DNA from: Alnus glutinosa
Lineage: Eukaryota; Streptophyta; Magnoliopsida; Fagales; Betulaceae
Direction of reading: 5' to 3'
Length of the DNA: 64,000 nt
Assembly (NCBI RefSeq): GCF_958979055.1
Contig: NC_084894.1
Coordinates: 27,971,616-28,035,615 of the forward strand
Under the pieces are notes generated by a model. The model was not told the DNA's origin. It did no database searches and saw nothing but the letters and a program-made list of their open reading frames with translations. Both the position numbers and the translations under genes were made by a program. How positions within the stretch are numbered: the first letter of the stretch is position 1; the number at the start of each line of letters is the position of its first letter. Positions 33,877-48,632 of this stretch are shown here, piece by piece.

Positions 33877-36800
33877 TCAGAACAGAGACTGGCACAGGGG
33901 GCAAGTTGATTTGTGAGAAGTCGAGAACCACTTATAGAGACAGGCTGAATGGAACTTGTGTTTGCAGGTCTTGCAAGCAAGGCGAGGAAGGCTGTGGTTG
34001 ACAGTGTGAATGACACTGTAACAGATAGGGCACTCCTCAACACCTTCGAATTCTTTGTCAAAGTTGCGCTTCCATATTCCGATGGCTTCTGCTAAAGCTC
34101 CATTCTGCATCACACAAGCAAAGCATATCATCACTCGCAAAAAAAAAAGAAAAAAGAAAAAAAAAGCAGCAGCATATTATCCACTATGCCTGTTACTAAT
34201 CCTATTCATGTCATTATTAGCTTCCTCTCACATCTGTCCCTTTTAATGGAACCCTAGTTTATCTTATTGTCTCATTTTGTCCCTTTCTTTCCCTTCCATA
34301 GGAACTGCCTATAGAGTATCCAGTCGCAGGCAACGCTTCTTGCGTCTGATCAAGCTACCCAACTTCACATCCACTGCTAGGTCCATATATACAGTCTGAT
34401 GACTCCCATGATCAAATCATGTCCACCAATAAAGAACAATTTCATGTCTTGAAACCTCTATCAGTAGAGACAGAAATAAGAAAAACAGTCAGAAATTATG
34501 AAAGGTGAACCACTATGCGTAACAGGTACCTGATTACGGACAAATGACATCATAGACATTAACCATTTCCTCTGCTTCACTTCACTAATCCCTAGGCTCC
34601 TTGTACAATCAACATCCACAGGGCGTAACGGGTAAGATGCGGGAAGAAGGATGACTAGATCCATTCCTGTTTCATCCTTTGTATAGGTTGCAACAACCTC
34701 ATTTGCTGATTTACTTACGCTAACTGAAAAATTCTCATCAGCAAATTTGGCTTTCTTAATCTGCATTGAAAAGCAATGACGTCAGAGCTACCCAGTGGTT
34801 CTCTAATAATTAAAAACCACAGCGGAAAGAAGTTATTTTCAATATCAGAGAGCTGTAAACAGTCAAGTGAAGTTAAACAATCACTTTCCATCATGTCCAG
34901 GTAAATGGAGCCCGCCAAAATGAAGAGATTTACTTGAAAATCAGTGCTATGTCATTTCCTACAAACAAAAACATGTGTCAAACAAACACACCTGGGATAG
35001 TTCATTTGCAATTAGAGGAGGGCTGCACCACGCTCTCGTAAAGGATTCAATTGCAGATGATGTAGAACGATCACGTAAATCACTAAACCACCCTCGAACA
35101 TAAGCAGGAAGAAGACGAAGCATCAAACCAAATATTGCTCCAGCAAGTGAAGCTATTTTGGCTTCTTCAACAGGCCAAAGGGATTCCACAAAGCACAACA
35201 ATGAACCTGTTGTAATGGCACGTGTTGCTGCACTCGCAACTTCTGATATCTCGGCAGGAAGCTCCATGTCTTTCTTCTTCAGGCTATGTACCATATACAA
35301 TTCTACAGGAATGTGCTGGAAGAGGCAATCTAAAATCACCGAATTCACAGAATCTTGTATATACTGGACCAGTCTATCCCTTGCATGTGATGATGCTGGT
35401 AATGACCATAAATGCGATAGCAACAAAGACCAAGAAAGGAAGACGTTTACCTGAAAATATCACCAAACGCTGACATTAATCCTATGAATAATGAGATTGA
35501 CAAAAGTGAAAAGACAGAGCAGGGATTATATATAGTATGCAATCACGCAAACTTACCCGTTGTTGTGCCACCAAATCCATTTCAAGAACCTCATAAGGTA
35601 ACTTCTCAATCATGCAGGATATTTCCTCCTTCAAATGGATATCTTGTTTTGATGACAAATCCAGACGGCTCAAATCCTGGTCACCAGCAGTATCGCTATC
35701 CAGGTAACATGCAGCGTCTTCTCCAATTATAGCCAAGTTTAAAACAGGTTCAGTTGAAAGTATAACATAAGCAGCAAACTGCAACAAAGGAATTGGTCTG
35801 GAGGAAAAAAGGATGGCATACAAAGAGCTAATAGGCCCTTTGCTTAGCCCCCAAAATTCAACCGACTTCACTGCTTTATCTCTAACATGTGATGAAGAAC
35901 TAACAACACTTGAAGCTATTAACTCCCAGAAGTAGGGATGTTGAAGCCGGTAAGATGCTACAATAGATGCCGCCTCATGACAACAGGAACTAGCGACAGC
36001 CTCAGCGATTCCTGTGCAAAAAAATAAGCGAAGAATACCTTCTAGAATCCGGTCTTTAATGGGGTCCAATCTTTCTGTTCTCTCTGCTTGTTGATGAACA
36101 AGAGGCCCAGAAAACAGAGAAAATGATAAGAGGGCACTTGTAGCAATATCTACAAGAAAAGGATCTGAAACCAAAACAATTTGCTCAAGGTTTTCAAAAA
36201 TAACATCCAAGTTATCAGAAGTAGACACGTTAATAATAGCGTTGTTCACGTTTTCAGCCATTTCTTCCATCATTATGACTGCTGATTGAATCCAACGCCT
36301 TAAATGAGAAAACAAAAACTCCCAATCTTCCTCATTAAACTCCTTCCAGCAGTAACCAACTGAAATTACCATTAGCTCTGATAGCAACATCTGCACCTCT
36401 GGCAACTTATTAACTGAAGCTGATGCAGCAGAGCCATGTCTCTGCTTCCTAAATAATTCAAGCAAATAAGTTTGCTCCACAGCACTGACGTTTCTCTCCT
36501 GCTTTAGCGCTTGCATACCCTCCATTGCACTAAAAGGATAACAGGATAAAACCAACTGAAACCAATCTTCCATATCTACAACAAAACATAATTTGGTAGA
36601 TTAACAAGCAAATACTATAAAAATCACCAAAATGAACTGTTGGCACAACTAAATGGCCCTTCATTGCATAGAGAACATGAGGAAGGTGGGACCTGTCACT
36701 TGATGGTCCCAACTCCCAAGTAGGATATTGCCATGAATTAAAAGGTCTTATAATCATATCTTCCACCAACCCTTCCAATGATCCATATTACTAATCCTCC

Positions 36801-39800
36801 CTTGCCCTTTCAATGATAACTTATATTTATTGATTAAAAAGAAACATGAATTTACCTTCTCCTGTTTGCCACGAAACCAAAGGTGGGAACGATAGAGTTC
36901 TTCGGAGCCAGCCTTCAATAGTATCCTGCATATGATTTTCCTCAGATGAATCAAGTTTAGTGTCTGTAGCAGATTCACCAGGTCCAATGTGCCTTCGACA
37001 TGATGATCGTACAAGAATGTTCACAAGAGGAGGAAGAATTCTCAAACAGTTTCTGTTTACTTCTTCACCAATAAAAAGTTTATTTACAAGAAATTCAAAC
37101 AGTGTCATAGCTTTCTCTGTTTCCCATATACCGTCTTTGAACAAAGTAAAAAGAAAAGATACAAGAGCTCTCAAGAAGGGTTCTTCAATATCCTTGACTT
37201 CATCACCTGAAGCAGGCCACACGTATGAAAAACTATGTGCACTTCTTCCTCCACAAACAAGAGCACCACCAAGTAATATGTTGAAAATGGAATCCAACAA
37301 GCTTTCCTGGAAACCATAACTTCTACACTTGGCATATGAACTCAGTAAAGGCAAGAAAGAAGCTACAGCACTGCCTCCTGGCCATTTCCATGTGCACAAT
37401 ATTTCAGCAGCAAGCCAAGCTTGAGAAGTAACCTCTTCCTTAGTTGCTTCCTTGGGTGAAGATGGAATATGTTCAACCAAACCAAAAACTCTATCTACAC
37501 CAATTTTCAAGATAAGTTTGTTGATAAAAGAAACAAACTTGTTACTCCCAGAAGCCTGCAGTTGGCATATTTTGCAATTTGTAGGTCATACAGTTCTTGT
37601 ATCTTATTGAAAGATTTCACACAATTTGCACAACTAAATACATGAATTTTAACAGAATCAACTAAACCCTTTTTTCATCGTGCCAGGGGCTGGTATTAAG
37701 AAAACTTTGAAGCTTAGCCTAATATCAAACCCCTTTTCCATTGGTACAGGGGCTGTTATCAGGAAAATTGTGAAAGTGTGGCCTAAACGCAACAGTTCGC
37801 TTATTGGATTGAGTATCCCTCTTATGAATCAAGCTGATAAATAAATAAAAAAAATATCTACAGTGCTTACTGGCAACTATTGGCTTGCCCAGGCAATGTA
37901 TATTATTTGGCATGTAAAAGAAATAATCCACCACCAACTACGCACAGATGTATATTATTTAATGTACAAAAATGGAACATTGTTTAAAATGGACATAGCT
38001 AGCAATGGTGGCATATCAAGTCAGGCAACTAGATAACCTATTTCTACCAGGTGGTCTATATTAAATCAGGAGGGCCTCTGGAAGTGTGAAGATCCAAAAT
38101 TTGTGCTTAGTTATTTGTCAGCGCTGGACAAAGGCCTGCAACAGTGGCCTATTTTTGAAGAAATCATAGCTCATAAGATTTGCATCCATACTAGATGGGA
38201 TCACATTAATTTCAACTAGTGCTAGTGGGCATAACTAATAACTAAAGTGATAGAAATAGCAATAAGAATGATATCCGTGCTAGAGGCATAAATGGGATCT
38301 CATTACCTGTTTGTCCAACAACCTACTAAGATGGATTCTACATGGGCCAGAGAGTCCATGCATCAGGATTACTCTTAGAACTAGGAAAGAACTATGATCA
38401 TAATTGTGAATTAACATTTTCTGATAGAAGAAATATGAAAAAAAAAAAACAGTAGAGTGCTTAAAAAGCTGACATGACAAATAATGTTTTTTTTTCAATT
38501 TTTTTCAGTAGCCGACATGGCAAATAATTATTAACACGAAGTGTGAACTGCATACCACAGTGGTAAAAAAGAGATAGGTCCAATAGCTCTAAGCATGCTA
38601 CCATGCTCCAAACCGACAGGCGACAGACCAAGAACCAAAAGCACAATACTATCATAGAGGTACTTTGAAGAACAATTTGATAATGCCAAAAGGCATCTGA
38701 GGGCTTGTTAAATCACCTAGGATAGGATGGGAATTCAGGTCAATATGTGGGGCAATGGGCATGTGCACTGAAGAAGCGGCGTGTTGCATAATGTTCTTTT
38801 ATCTAAAATAAATAACACAAAACAAAAACAACAATAAGGCATCAATAACACATCACTGTCCTAATCAGATCGAGTAAGCAGAAAAAGTTATTCAAAATCC
38901 CACTCACGTGAATATCAATGGGTGCATTTTCAACATCCAACGCAGCTTCTACCTTGGGGATTTTAAGATCAGGGTTGATCCACAATGGCCACGTATCACT
39001 CTTGCTCAGAAGCTGACCTAAAAGATTTTGTTCCTCATCTCGATCTTGACAAAGACATTCAAGAACCTCAAGCATCCACAAGCAGCACAAAGATGTGATT
39101 TTATCGGCATTTAGTCTATCTTCACTGAAGATGGCAGTACGAATAGACTGAATCAAGATACTCCCTAATTTCCTTCTATTGTGTATGCTGAGGCTTTTCC
39201 AGAATTGATTACTTATCTTACAATAAAACACATGCACTGATTCACCAAAATCCAACCTGGCCTTGATTATTTTCTTGGAGTCATCATCAATTGCATCATC
39301 TATTGCTGTCCCAATACTAAACTCCCACTCGATAACAAATATTGCAGCTGAAATACATGGAAGTAGCCCATTTTCCTTACCAAGTGTCTTTAAGCAAAAG
39401 AAGCTACTGTCAAGTACTTCAAGAGCAAACTGAGCCATCTCACACACGTTGAAAGAGCTTTCCAGTCCCACCCCATAACTCTTTGCCCCAGCAGCTAACA
39501 GAGAACCTGCATCCCTGACCCAAGTCATCTTTGACTCCAGAATAAAAGAGAGTAACTTTCTGAAAAGCTCCTCAAATATCATGATCAATGTATTTCTGGA
39601 CACAAAGGAAGTTTCATCCCCTTCTTTCGACCCACCAAGAACAGCACTGAAGACAAGGCAGATGCTTAAGGTCACAATATGTAATAATCAGAATCAAACA
39701 CTCAAGTCATCAATTTCAAGCTTTTCTGGTATAAGCACCAAAAACTCAAATGCAAGACAATCACCATTGAAAGAGTCGAAATTCATTCAAATCTCCAATC

Positions 39801-42800
39801 AAATGCAAGATAATAAAAACTTTCCTACAAATAGGACATAGTCAACTCCAGGGAAAGGGTGACTGCTAAACAGAGACGCAATTCTGATGAAAAATAAAAT
39901 TATGAAGAGGAAGCTAGTCTTTGGCTAGGGGATTCTTTTGGAAGCAATGCCTCAAAGTAGTTTTTGTGTCATTATATAAAATTCAACCAAAGGGCCAGAT
40001 AGGGAAGTAACACACCATGAAAGGAGCATCATATTGATAAACTAGAAGAGCTTAAGGTAAAGCAAGGGTTGATGCAGAATGTGCAAGAGTTACTTTGTAT
40101 ATGGAAACCTCAAAATGAGTGAACTACCAAAGTACCGCAGAACAGCAAGTTACAGATATGATGCATTACGAACACTTTATATATGATTGTTGCTTCATTT
40201 TTTGTGCTATTCTTATGGTTGAGGTATAATATCACATTAAATATTCAATTTACTTCGTCATAAGCCATGATGTCAATTCCTGATTCAGAGTCAGACATGA
40301 TCGAAACAAATCATTAAAAAAGTCTTGATTCACATACCACAGAAACTGAGCATCAGAACTTCTGAAGGGAGGAAGTGAACGGGCAATAGCAAGAGCAGCC
40401 AGTTCTAAATGCTCATGATGCCAGTGATCTGGTTTGGCACCTTTTCGAGAACTAAAATCTTCTCCTTTCCTAATTGTAATTTTATTTCTTGCTTTCTCTA
40501 ACAGCACTGCCAACACTGCTATTCGGTCGGAGACTCGGTAGTCAGGCACAGCTCCAGAATGCTCTAAGTCAATTGCATATGTTACAACAGAAGCCCACTG
40601 CTCAGAGAAATATTCATCATCAAGCAAGGCAAGCAATAGATCTAGTCGAGCACTGGTAGAGCAATCATCTCCATGCAAACACCAAGGAACAAAAATTTCA
40701 CTGAACATTTGCATAAACTGCTCTTCCTTCAATTGTTTATCCCTGCCACCAGACACACAACTAGAGGAGTGACCTTTATTGTGAATAAAAAGTTCTTGGA
40801 GTATCTTGCGTGGTCCAAATACAGAAACAGCAACTGATAGAAGCCTCACACTCTCTGGTGAGTCCTGACATTAAAAAAAAAAAAAAATCGAATTCAAGAA
40901 TGAATATGTGTAAAGAAAGAGAACATATAAAATTATATCATGGATTCTAACAAGAATACTCAATGTATAAGACCTCTGAAATCTCAATTACTAATTGAAC
41001 TCTGCAAAAAGACAACTTTTAGTAATTAATGGATAACTAAAGGAAAAAAGTTTCTTACGGAAATTAGTTTTCCTTGCATAGTTGTAGGGCATGTAGAATT
41101 GCTCAAACTGTAGTGTATATAGAGATTAAGAAATCACTGTTTTAAGGCCTTCCCCAACATTAAATAATATTGCTCCTTTATTTTTCTTAAAACCTTCATA
41201 AAGTAAAATAATACATTAGAATGCAAAAATTTCAGTGTTCTCATAAACACCAGTTTCTTTTCATTTCACATGACATGGGTTTTCATTTCCCTTTTCTTTT
41301 GTCTCTTTCTTTTGATGGCCAGGCGGCCACCTGAGTATCACATGAACCATTCTGAGGCAGACACCAGGAAAACTGTCCCCTCATGGCCCCCATTAGCTAA
41401 AGATGCCATGAGGATTGAAGTTTTCTAATACACGACTGTTAGCATGGACAATACTCACAGACGGTCCCCATTTGGTGCATTAAGACTCAGCATGGAACTC
41501 ATATGGCAGACAATGAGCACACAAGTGGTACAGTGTGCATATCTCAGGTGCATGTGTGTGTCAGTGACGTAGAAAAGTGAGATATCTTAAAAAAACAAAA
41601 TTCACACAGAAGTAGAATAAATAAACAGTATTTTCAATCTTACTCCAATCAGAAGAGTTTGTGCAATAGTAACTTACTATTGATCTTATCAATGGGAAAG
41701 ACTTCACCAACATTGGTCCCACCAAATCAACCAAAAGCCAATTTTCACCTCTATGAATTGCATGTTGCTCCAGTAATGAGATAAAATGAGTGACCCGATC
41801 TAAACGTTCAGTAGATCTTTCTTTGTCCTCTGTTTGCTGCAGCAAAACCAGGCAAGTTTCCTGAAATTCCACAGTGAAAGCAGAGAGCAGATCATGTTCC
41901 ACTAAACTTATGCCTGAAAGAATTCCAATAATACATTCCCCCAAGTCTCGCAAATAGCTCATTGGATACTTAATAGTCAATGTTTCCACTTTCTTCTCAT
42001 TAGAAGGCAAATCACTGTTCTCAGATGAATCTGCTGATATTCCAGAGAAGACTTTGTCCTGGTTATTTAAGCTGACAAAAAACGTGTAGTCTTGCCACAA
42101 AAGCTTTACAAGAATATTGTCAATCAAAGTGACTTGAAAATGACGGATGGAATCCACTCCCTCACAGTATCTGCTATCAAACAGAAGACCACAATCACAA
42201 AAGCAGGAGAAAAAAAAAACAGAATAAACATGGCAGCAAAGAAGAATATAATAACAAAAAAAATGAACTCAAGCTCCACTGAATGCACAAGCAACTAGAT
42301 CTACAAAATATAAGATGCCACAAGAAAAAAATAATAAAGAAAAACTTACAACCTTGATGCATTATGTAATCCCCAAAGAAAACATTCTTTAAATGCCTGG
42401 AAGAATGCTAGTCTATTGGCATTTGAGGAATGGGACGGATTCCTTCCTGCCCATAGGCTCTGGAAAAAGTCAAGAAAAAATTTCTCTCCCACTACTGCTT
42501 TAGGCGGCACAGTGTCTAAGAATAGAACCAAAGCTGGGTAAGAAGCCTGCTGAGATCCAAAGCAACCATTCCTGAGAAAATGCCAAAACCGATTGAGTAC
42601 AGTTTTCTGAACATTCAAGGAAGTCCAACTGTCAGGGAATCTTTTAGAAAATAGTAACACTGCATCCCACATTGATGAATGACAAGTAGGATCCTTCTCC
42701 TGGAAAGCACCAAGTATAATGCCAGAAAGAGTTTTTATATTTCCTTCATTAAAAGCCTGAGGAATGTTTTTTATAAAACTCCTTAATGCAGAAAATGCAG

Positions 42801-45800
42801 CTGACCGGATAGAAGAGCTTTGAGACTTCAAAAAGTCAACAAAATGTTTATGAGCACTAAACAACTTTTCAGCAAACGAAATAGCAATTTCCCTAGCCTT
42901 TGAAGCATGTTTTGGTTCAGCAGCTACATTTTCAAAAACAGGTCTTTCTAATTGCATGCTAAATAACACATCGAGTAGCGTGGTCAGTGACAGTAACGAT
43001 CCAGATATCACCTGCAATTCAAGAATATTGGAGAAGAAATTCAGAGACACAATATAATGGCAAACCACCTTATGGGAAAATAATAGAGTATACATTGAAC
43101 AGATAGAGATATAATGATACTTGTACACAGTGAGGAACATATTCCTGCCTGCACCCAACTTGGCTATCATTAGGCAACAAATACTCTTTCTCTAGCATGA
43201 ATGAAACCTCAACCTTCTTATCTTTGAAACAGAAATGTTCAAAGAGAAATGTTCTTACCAATATTTTTTTTTAAAGGTAATTTCATTATCATTAATTAAG
43301 CGCAAAGGGGCGCAACCCTAATAGACAGGGAGAATACAATATACCAATGAGGCTACACTCTTTCAACCAAGAAGGAGCAAAGCTTCATACAAAACACTCT
43401 CATGAATCAACTCTAAACAATGTGGCATCAATTTCATCTGAATCAAACCCCACAAAGCCCATGATCAAAGAAGATCAATTGTATCATCCACAAATTGTAT
43501 GGCTCAGATTGAAAGCAACAACTAGATGACTTTTTGGTTAAACACCCAAATGTCCTAGTGAGGTGACTGAATCAGAAATCCACAATTGGGTTTCAATGCT
43601 TAAAGTGGTGGTCTAGTTGGCAACTTCTCAAGGAAATGAAGCTTCGGGGTTCTAAAAAAAGAGTGGTGCATGATTCAGAAACTTCAATAGGTTCAAATGT
43701 GGTTCAAGAATTGGGAGTGATCAGCAATAGAGAAGTCATTGTTGGCCGATGGAGTGCAAAAGTACATAAAATGACTGGTGTTTTCAGCCTCATGGTCCAC
43801 GACCTTCACTTGCAGCCTGCAAGCTTTGATTCGTTTGGACTTTGCTGTCAATTTTCCTTTTGACCAATAAGAAGAATGACCATACTATGAGAAACCCATA
43901 AAATTTTTACCCTTTTTTTCTTAGTTTGTCCCCCACTCCCTAAAAAAATGAAAAAAAAACACGGGTTGTGAAGAGACTGGTTCAAATGGTAGGATAACTT
44001 AATAATTTAAATGCTAAGAGATATTGGGTATTGAATTTCTAGGAGGTGCTTGAATAACTAGTACACGGGAGTCTAGTGGAACTTTTTTGGGGGGTGGACT
44101 ACATGAGTCTTATGAAACAGAACTGAGGACTATATAATAGCAAAGGACCCATACACCACGAAGCGGTGGCAACATGGAGCAGAGTAAAGGTATGTACGTA
44201 TCTTCTGTGCCACCAATTTGCCAGAGACACTAGACAGACATATACTAAAAAAAATTGGTGAAAAAAAGGGAAGAAGAAGAAGAATATCAACAGTATTTTA
44301 GGTCTTTGGAAACTTTTTGGCCTAAGTTGAGGGATATTTAAGTAATTTCCTGAGGTTTTGATTGAGCTTCCACTTTTCTTTTCTTTTTTTTCTTTTTTCT
44401 TTTTAAATGTAAGATTGAGCTGTTAATTCCAAAGACAAAAGGGGCTAAAGTGCATGTCATGTATAATAACTAGAGGGAGATCCAAGAAATTCTAGAAGTG
44501 CGAGGGAAGTCCGTGTAGTTGTAATAAAACCCGAGGTTGGCGCATTTTACCCTATCTCTCTCTTTTTGTGGTCCAAGCAGTGAGAGAGGAAAGGGAAGGG
44601 GTTACCAAGGAATAGAGTTGGAAGAGTAACGCTCAAGGATATGTTGGAAGCTGAGTGAGAAGGAATTTACTATTCTTCCCCTTTTTTCTATGTTAGGCAC
44701 CATTTTATATCTTCTTCTTTTTTTCATTTTTAAGTTTTCTCCTTCGCGATAAAGTAAAGGTAGTAAGGGGGTATCTTTTGCTCAAGCAAATGTTTACCTG
44801 CTGATGCATCTCTTTCAACTCGTCCGAAGCAACTGCTTTATCAGACATATTTTCTGGTGTGAGCTTTAAATTTTCTTCCAGATACATAAATATCTCATTT
44901 GTGCATAGCATTAAAGCATCTAATCTCTTCTCCTGTGCTTGAAAGGCTGCCTGTTGTTCACAATTTAAGTAAGATTAAAACCTAAACTGAAGTCAGAAAC
45001 ACAACTTGCCCGTTAATTGAATAATTAAACAGATAGGTATAAATGCATTGACAAGCTGCTTATGAGGTTCACTTGACAGGATGAGATAAGCATATTTACA
45101 CTATAGAAACAGATTCGAATCTCCTAAAGAAAAAAATAATTGCTCTAAAATGCATAGAAGGAAAAGTTTATGAAAATTTTGGCAAATTTATCAGATAGGC
45201 ATTGAAATTGTATAGGTAGACATATTTAAATGTACAATTTTATCTGTAAAAAAAAGCTAATAAATAAAAATTTCTGATGAACATATCTCATATTCAGCAA
45301 ATTAAATGTTCATCATAAGCACTCTTCTAAGCATACTCTGCACTATAAATTTCAATTCACTGGCAACCGTCGGCACCATTCACACCCAACCCAATGCTGG
45401 AAAAGACCATCTAGACAAATGTCAGCAAATTACTCAAGGTTGACTTCAAAGTAGAAGGCATTCAGGCCCTACATGTTAAATGGTAATCTAGGTCAACAGG
45501 CCAAAACAGCACCTGTAGCCAATCTTTTTTAACATCCAAGGCTAATAAACCACCAAATAAATTTTTCCAAAAAGTACAATTGAGAAATCAATAAATTGCT
45601 TTACATCCTCCTGTTTGTCCAATTCATACCACAGGAACATTTCACTATTCATGAAGCAACTCATAAATTGCTTTACATCCTCCTGTTTCTTCTATAGTTC
45701 AGCAGACTAATCATTTCGGCAATATCCCATTACAAGCCATGTAAAATTAACATTTAAAACATGGTAATTTTTAAGGCAACAAACCTGTAATGATCTTTTT

Positions 45801-48599
45801 GCAGCTTGAGAAACTTCAAAAACGGGATCAAATTGAGAAAACCACCATGGTCCCATCAAAGACTTCAGATGTGGAGCTAAATCTCTCCTGCGAAACAAAT
45901 ACAAGAGTTACACAAGCAAATTACCAGTGCACATGGGCAAAATCAGGGTAATCTCAGGCTAATAAAAAATGATGAAAGGTGCTACAGAAATTAATTCTAT
46001 TAAATGGAAAGCTTAAATATGCTACAACTATATGTAAATCCTTCAAAAACATATAAATTCATGAACTTGAGACAAGATCCTTGCTGAAAACAATATAAGA
46101 TCTTATTAACTTGCTGTATTGATCAGATCAATGTACCATCAGCACACAAAAAAAATGTGATAAGGAGATATTCATTCATGTCACAGACTACATTAGTAAC
46201 AAACTAGCAGCAACCTAGCTTAAAGCACCACCAAAAACTCTGTCCTGAGATCCTTCAGGATAGGCTTTAATGGAGCGTTGTTTCACCGTGGAAGCAAAAT
46301 GCTTCTCTTTTTCGACGAAGGCAGGAGAGCCTGAGCTTCGTTTGGAAGAGAGGAGGAAGGCGTTTGGGGGGTTCATTGTTCTTGGTGTTCAGGGCTCAGC
46401 GTGGTTGATGGCCACGGTCGAGAAGGCTTTGAAGGATCCAGGTTTGGATTTCGTCAAGTATTTTCGGGAGGATACAAAAGCTCTGATGGTTCGAGGGAGT
46501 GGGAACAAGGCCGGCCGCTTCCTAGAGGTGGTAGCCTACGCTGAGGGTGGTCGGAAAGGGGCTATTTGGCTCCCTCAAGGCCGTGGTGGATGGGGTTGGT
46601 CTCGGGTGGTGGGAGAGTTGAGGAAGCTGCTTTCTTTTCTCGGATTAAAGGATCGGTCGCCGGGTGGTGGGATGTCTTCGTCGGAGGGGAATACGAAGGG
46701 GGGGGAGAGCGAAGCTCTGGATCTTCGGGGAGTCACTGATGGGTCTCCGACGGGTATTAAGAAGGGAAAGGGAACTGGTTCTCCATCGTTCGCGGAGGTG
46801 GTGCGCTCGGGAGATACCGCCTCTGTCTTGGGTTGCAGGTCTCCGGTGTGGAAGTCGGGTTGCTGCGATTTGGAGAAGAAGCCGCTTCAAGTGGGTTGCA
46901 ACGCCATGGAGAAGGTAGCGACTGGTCCCCTGGGTAAGGACCGCCATGCTGTTGAGCGTCTCAGTTGCAGAGGCTGTGTCTGTTGTTCGGCGTGCGTGTC
47001 TGGGGCAGTCGATGTTGAGGGCGACTCTTCACTGCAAAGGGACAGCGTGTCTGGAGTGTTAAGGCAGATTGTGAAGATCCTTGGGCGCCTGTCCAAGGTT
47101 TTGCGGTGGGCTTGTGGGTCTTCGCATAGATTGGGCTTGAAATCCTCAGTTCGGCCCAAAAGTAGGTTGGGTTTTGTTGCGGGCCGGAAGCTTAAGAGGT
47201 GCAAGCCTGCTTTCAAAGGGTCCCGGTTTCGGGCTGGGGCTAAGGTGCCTAAGCCATTTGAGAGGGCTGCGGATTCGGGTCGACGAGGTCTGGTTCAGCT
47301 TTCTTCCCCACCGGAGGCGTCGAAGTCGGCGGCCATTTCCGTTGAGAGGCCTTTGGCGGCGTGTCCTGTCGTTCAGCGATCTCTCAGCCCGGAGGCTTTG
47401 GCTCCGACGCCCTCTGTTGAGTGGCCGTCGGCGGCAGATCTTGCAGATCCCGTACAGTCGCTCTCTGCTCCGTTCTCATTTCCGGCGTCTTCTGGGCGGG
47501 TCTCTTTTTCTCCAACGCTTCCTGTTCTTGCTGCTCCGGTGTCTCCTGTGCAAGGATCCTCTTCTGTTCTGACGGAGAAGGTCTCTCAGTCCCCAGGTTC
47601 TTTGAAGGGCTCAAACCTTGCAGTGTCTAGCGAGGCTCCTCCCTTTTGGTCGGCTGTTCCAACTCCGGCTGGGATGTTAGCGAGGTCGATTTCTTCCGGA
47701 AGCTCGTGTAGTTCAGAGCTTCCCGTCCTTGATGCTGCTGATTCTCTCTCAGGGGCTTCTAAGTTGGGGGTGAAGATTCGTTCTTCCCCCCCCTTGCTGC
47801 ATATCAAACCTTTCCAGCATTATATCAGGAGGGCTAGGGAGCTTAGGGTTGGTCATTCAGTGAAGTGGAATGATGGGTTATTATCGGACTCTATGGAAGC
47901 TTCGAAGTTGTCTGCTAGCCTTGCTGTCAATAAGGTATTGACGGCTGAGCCTCCTGCGATAAAGGGTGTGAAGTCTCCAGTGAAGCAGGGCATGCTCAGG
48001 AAGGGGTTTCTCAACCCTCGCCCGATTGATTCTGGCCCCTCCGCTTTGCCTCGAGAGGTCGCCGATGTCGGGGTGGTAGGTGATTCCTCCCCTCCGAGCG
48101 GGTGCATCATTCCTCTTTCTGTTGAGGAAAATGGATTATCCCAATCTAAGAATTGGCCTGTAGGTTATGATCATATCGGGGAGATTGTAGGTTGGGAGGA
48201 GGAAAATGTTTTTTGGGATGGATTACCATTAGATTGGGCGTGGGATGAGGATTTTGCGTTGGCTGGGGACTTTGGGGAGGAAGCTATGGCAATTCGAGAT
48301 GCCATGGAAGAAGAATTTCAGCGGGACAAGATGATTGCGCGCCAAAAGTCCAAAGGAAAGAGAGAGCTCCTGAACCTGCATAGCTCCATCAATTATGGCG
48401 ATGATTTTATTCCTGCCAGGCGTAGGAAAGGCAAGGCCCACGTGAAGTAGGCTTTGGCGGGTTGTGGGTTGTTTTTCCGGTGCTTTTTGGTATTGCTTTG
48501 TAGTTCAGTTTCGGCTGGCTTGGGTTTTTGGGGTGTCTATTGTGGTTTAGGTCGTCTTCAATAGGCTTGGTCTATGGGTGTCTCTGGGTTTTGTTGTAG

Positions 48600-48632
<33 letters not shown>

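Noticed and set aside
43636-43863. 75-codon frame in LTN1 intron 7
   Set aside because: No domain, adjoining a LINE tail fragment, and intronic to an intact gene on the other strand; probably element debris.
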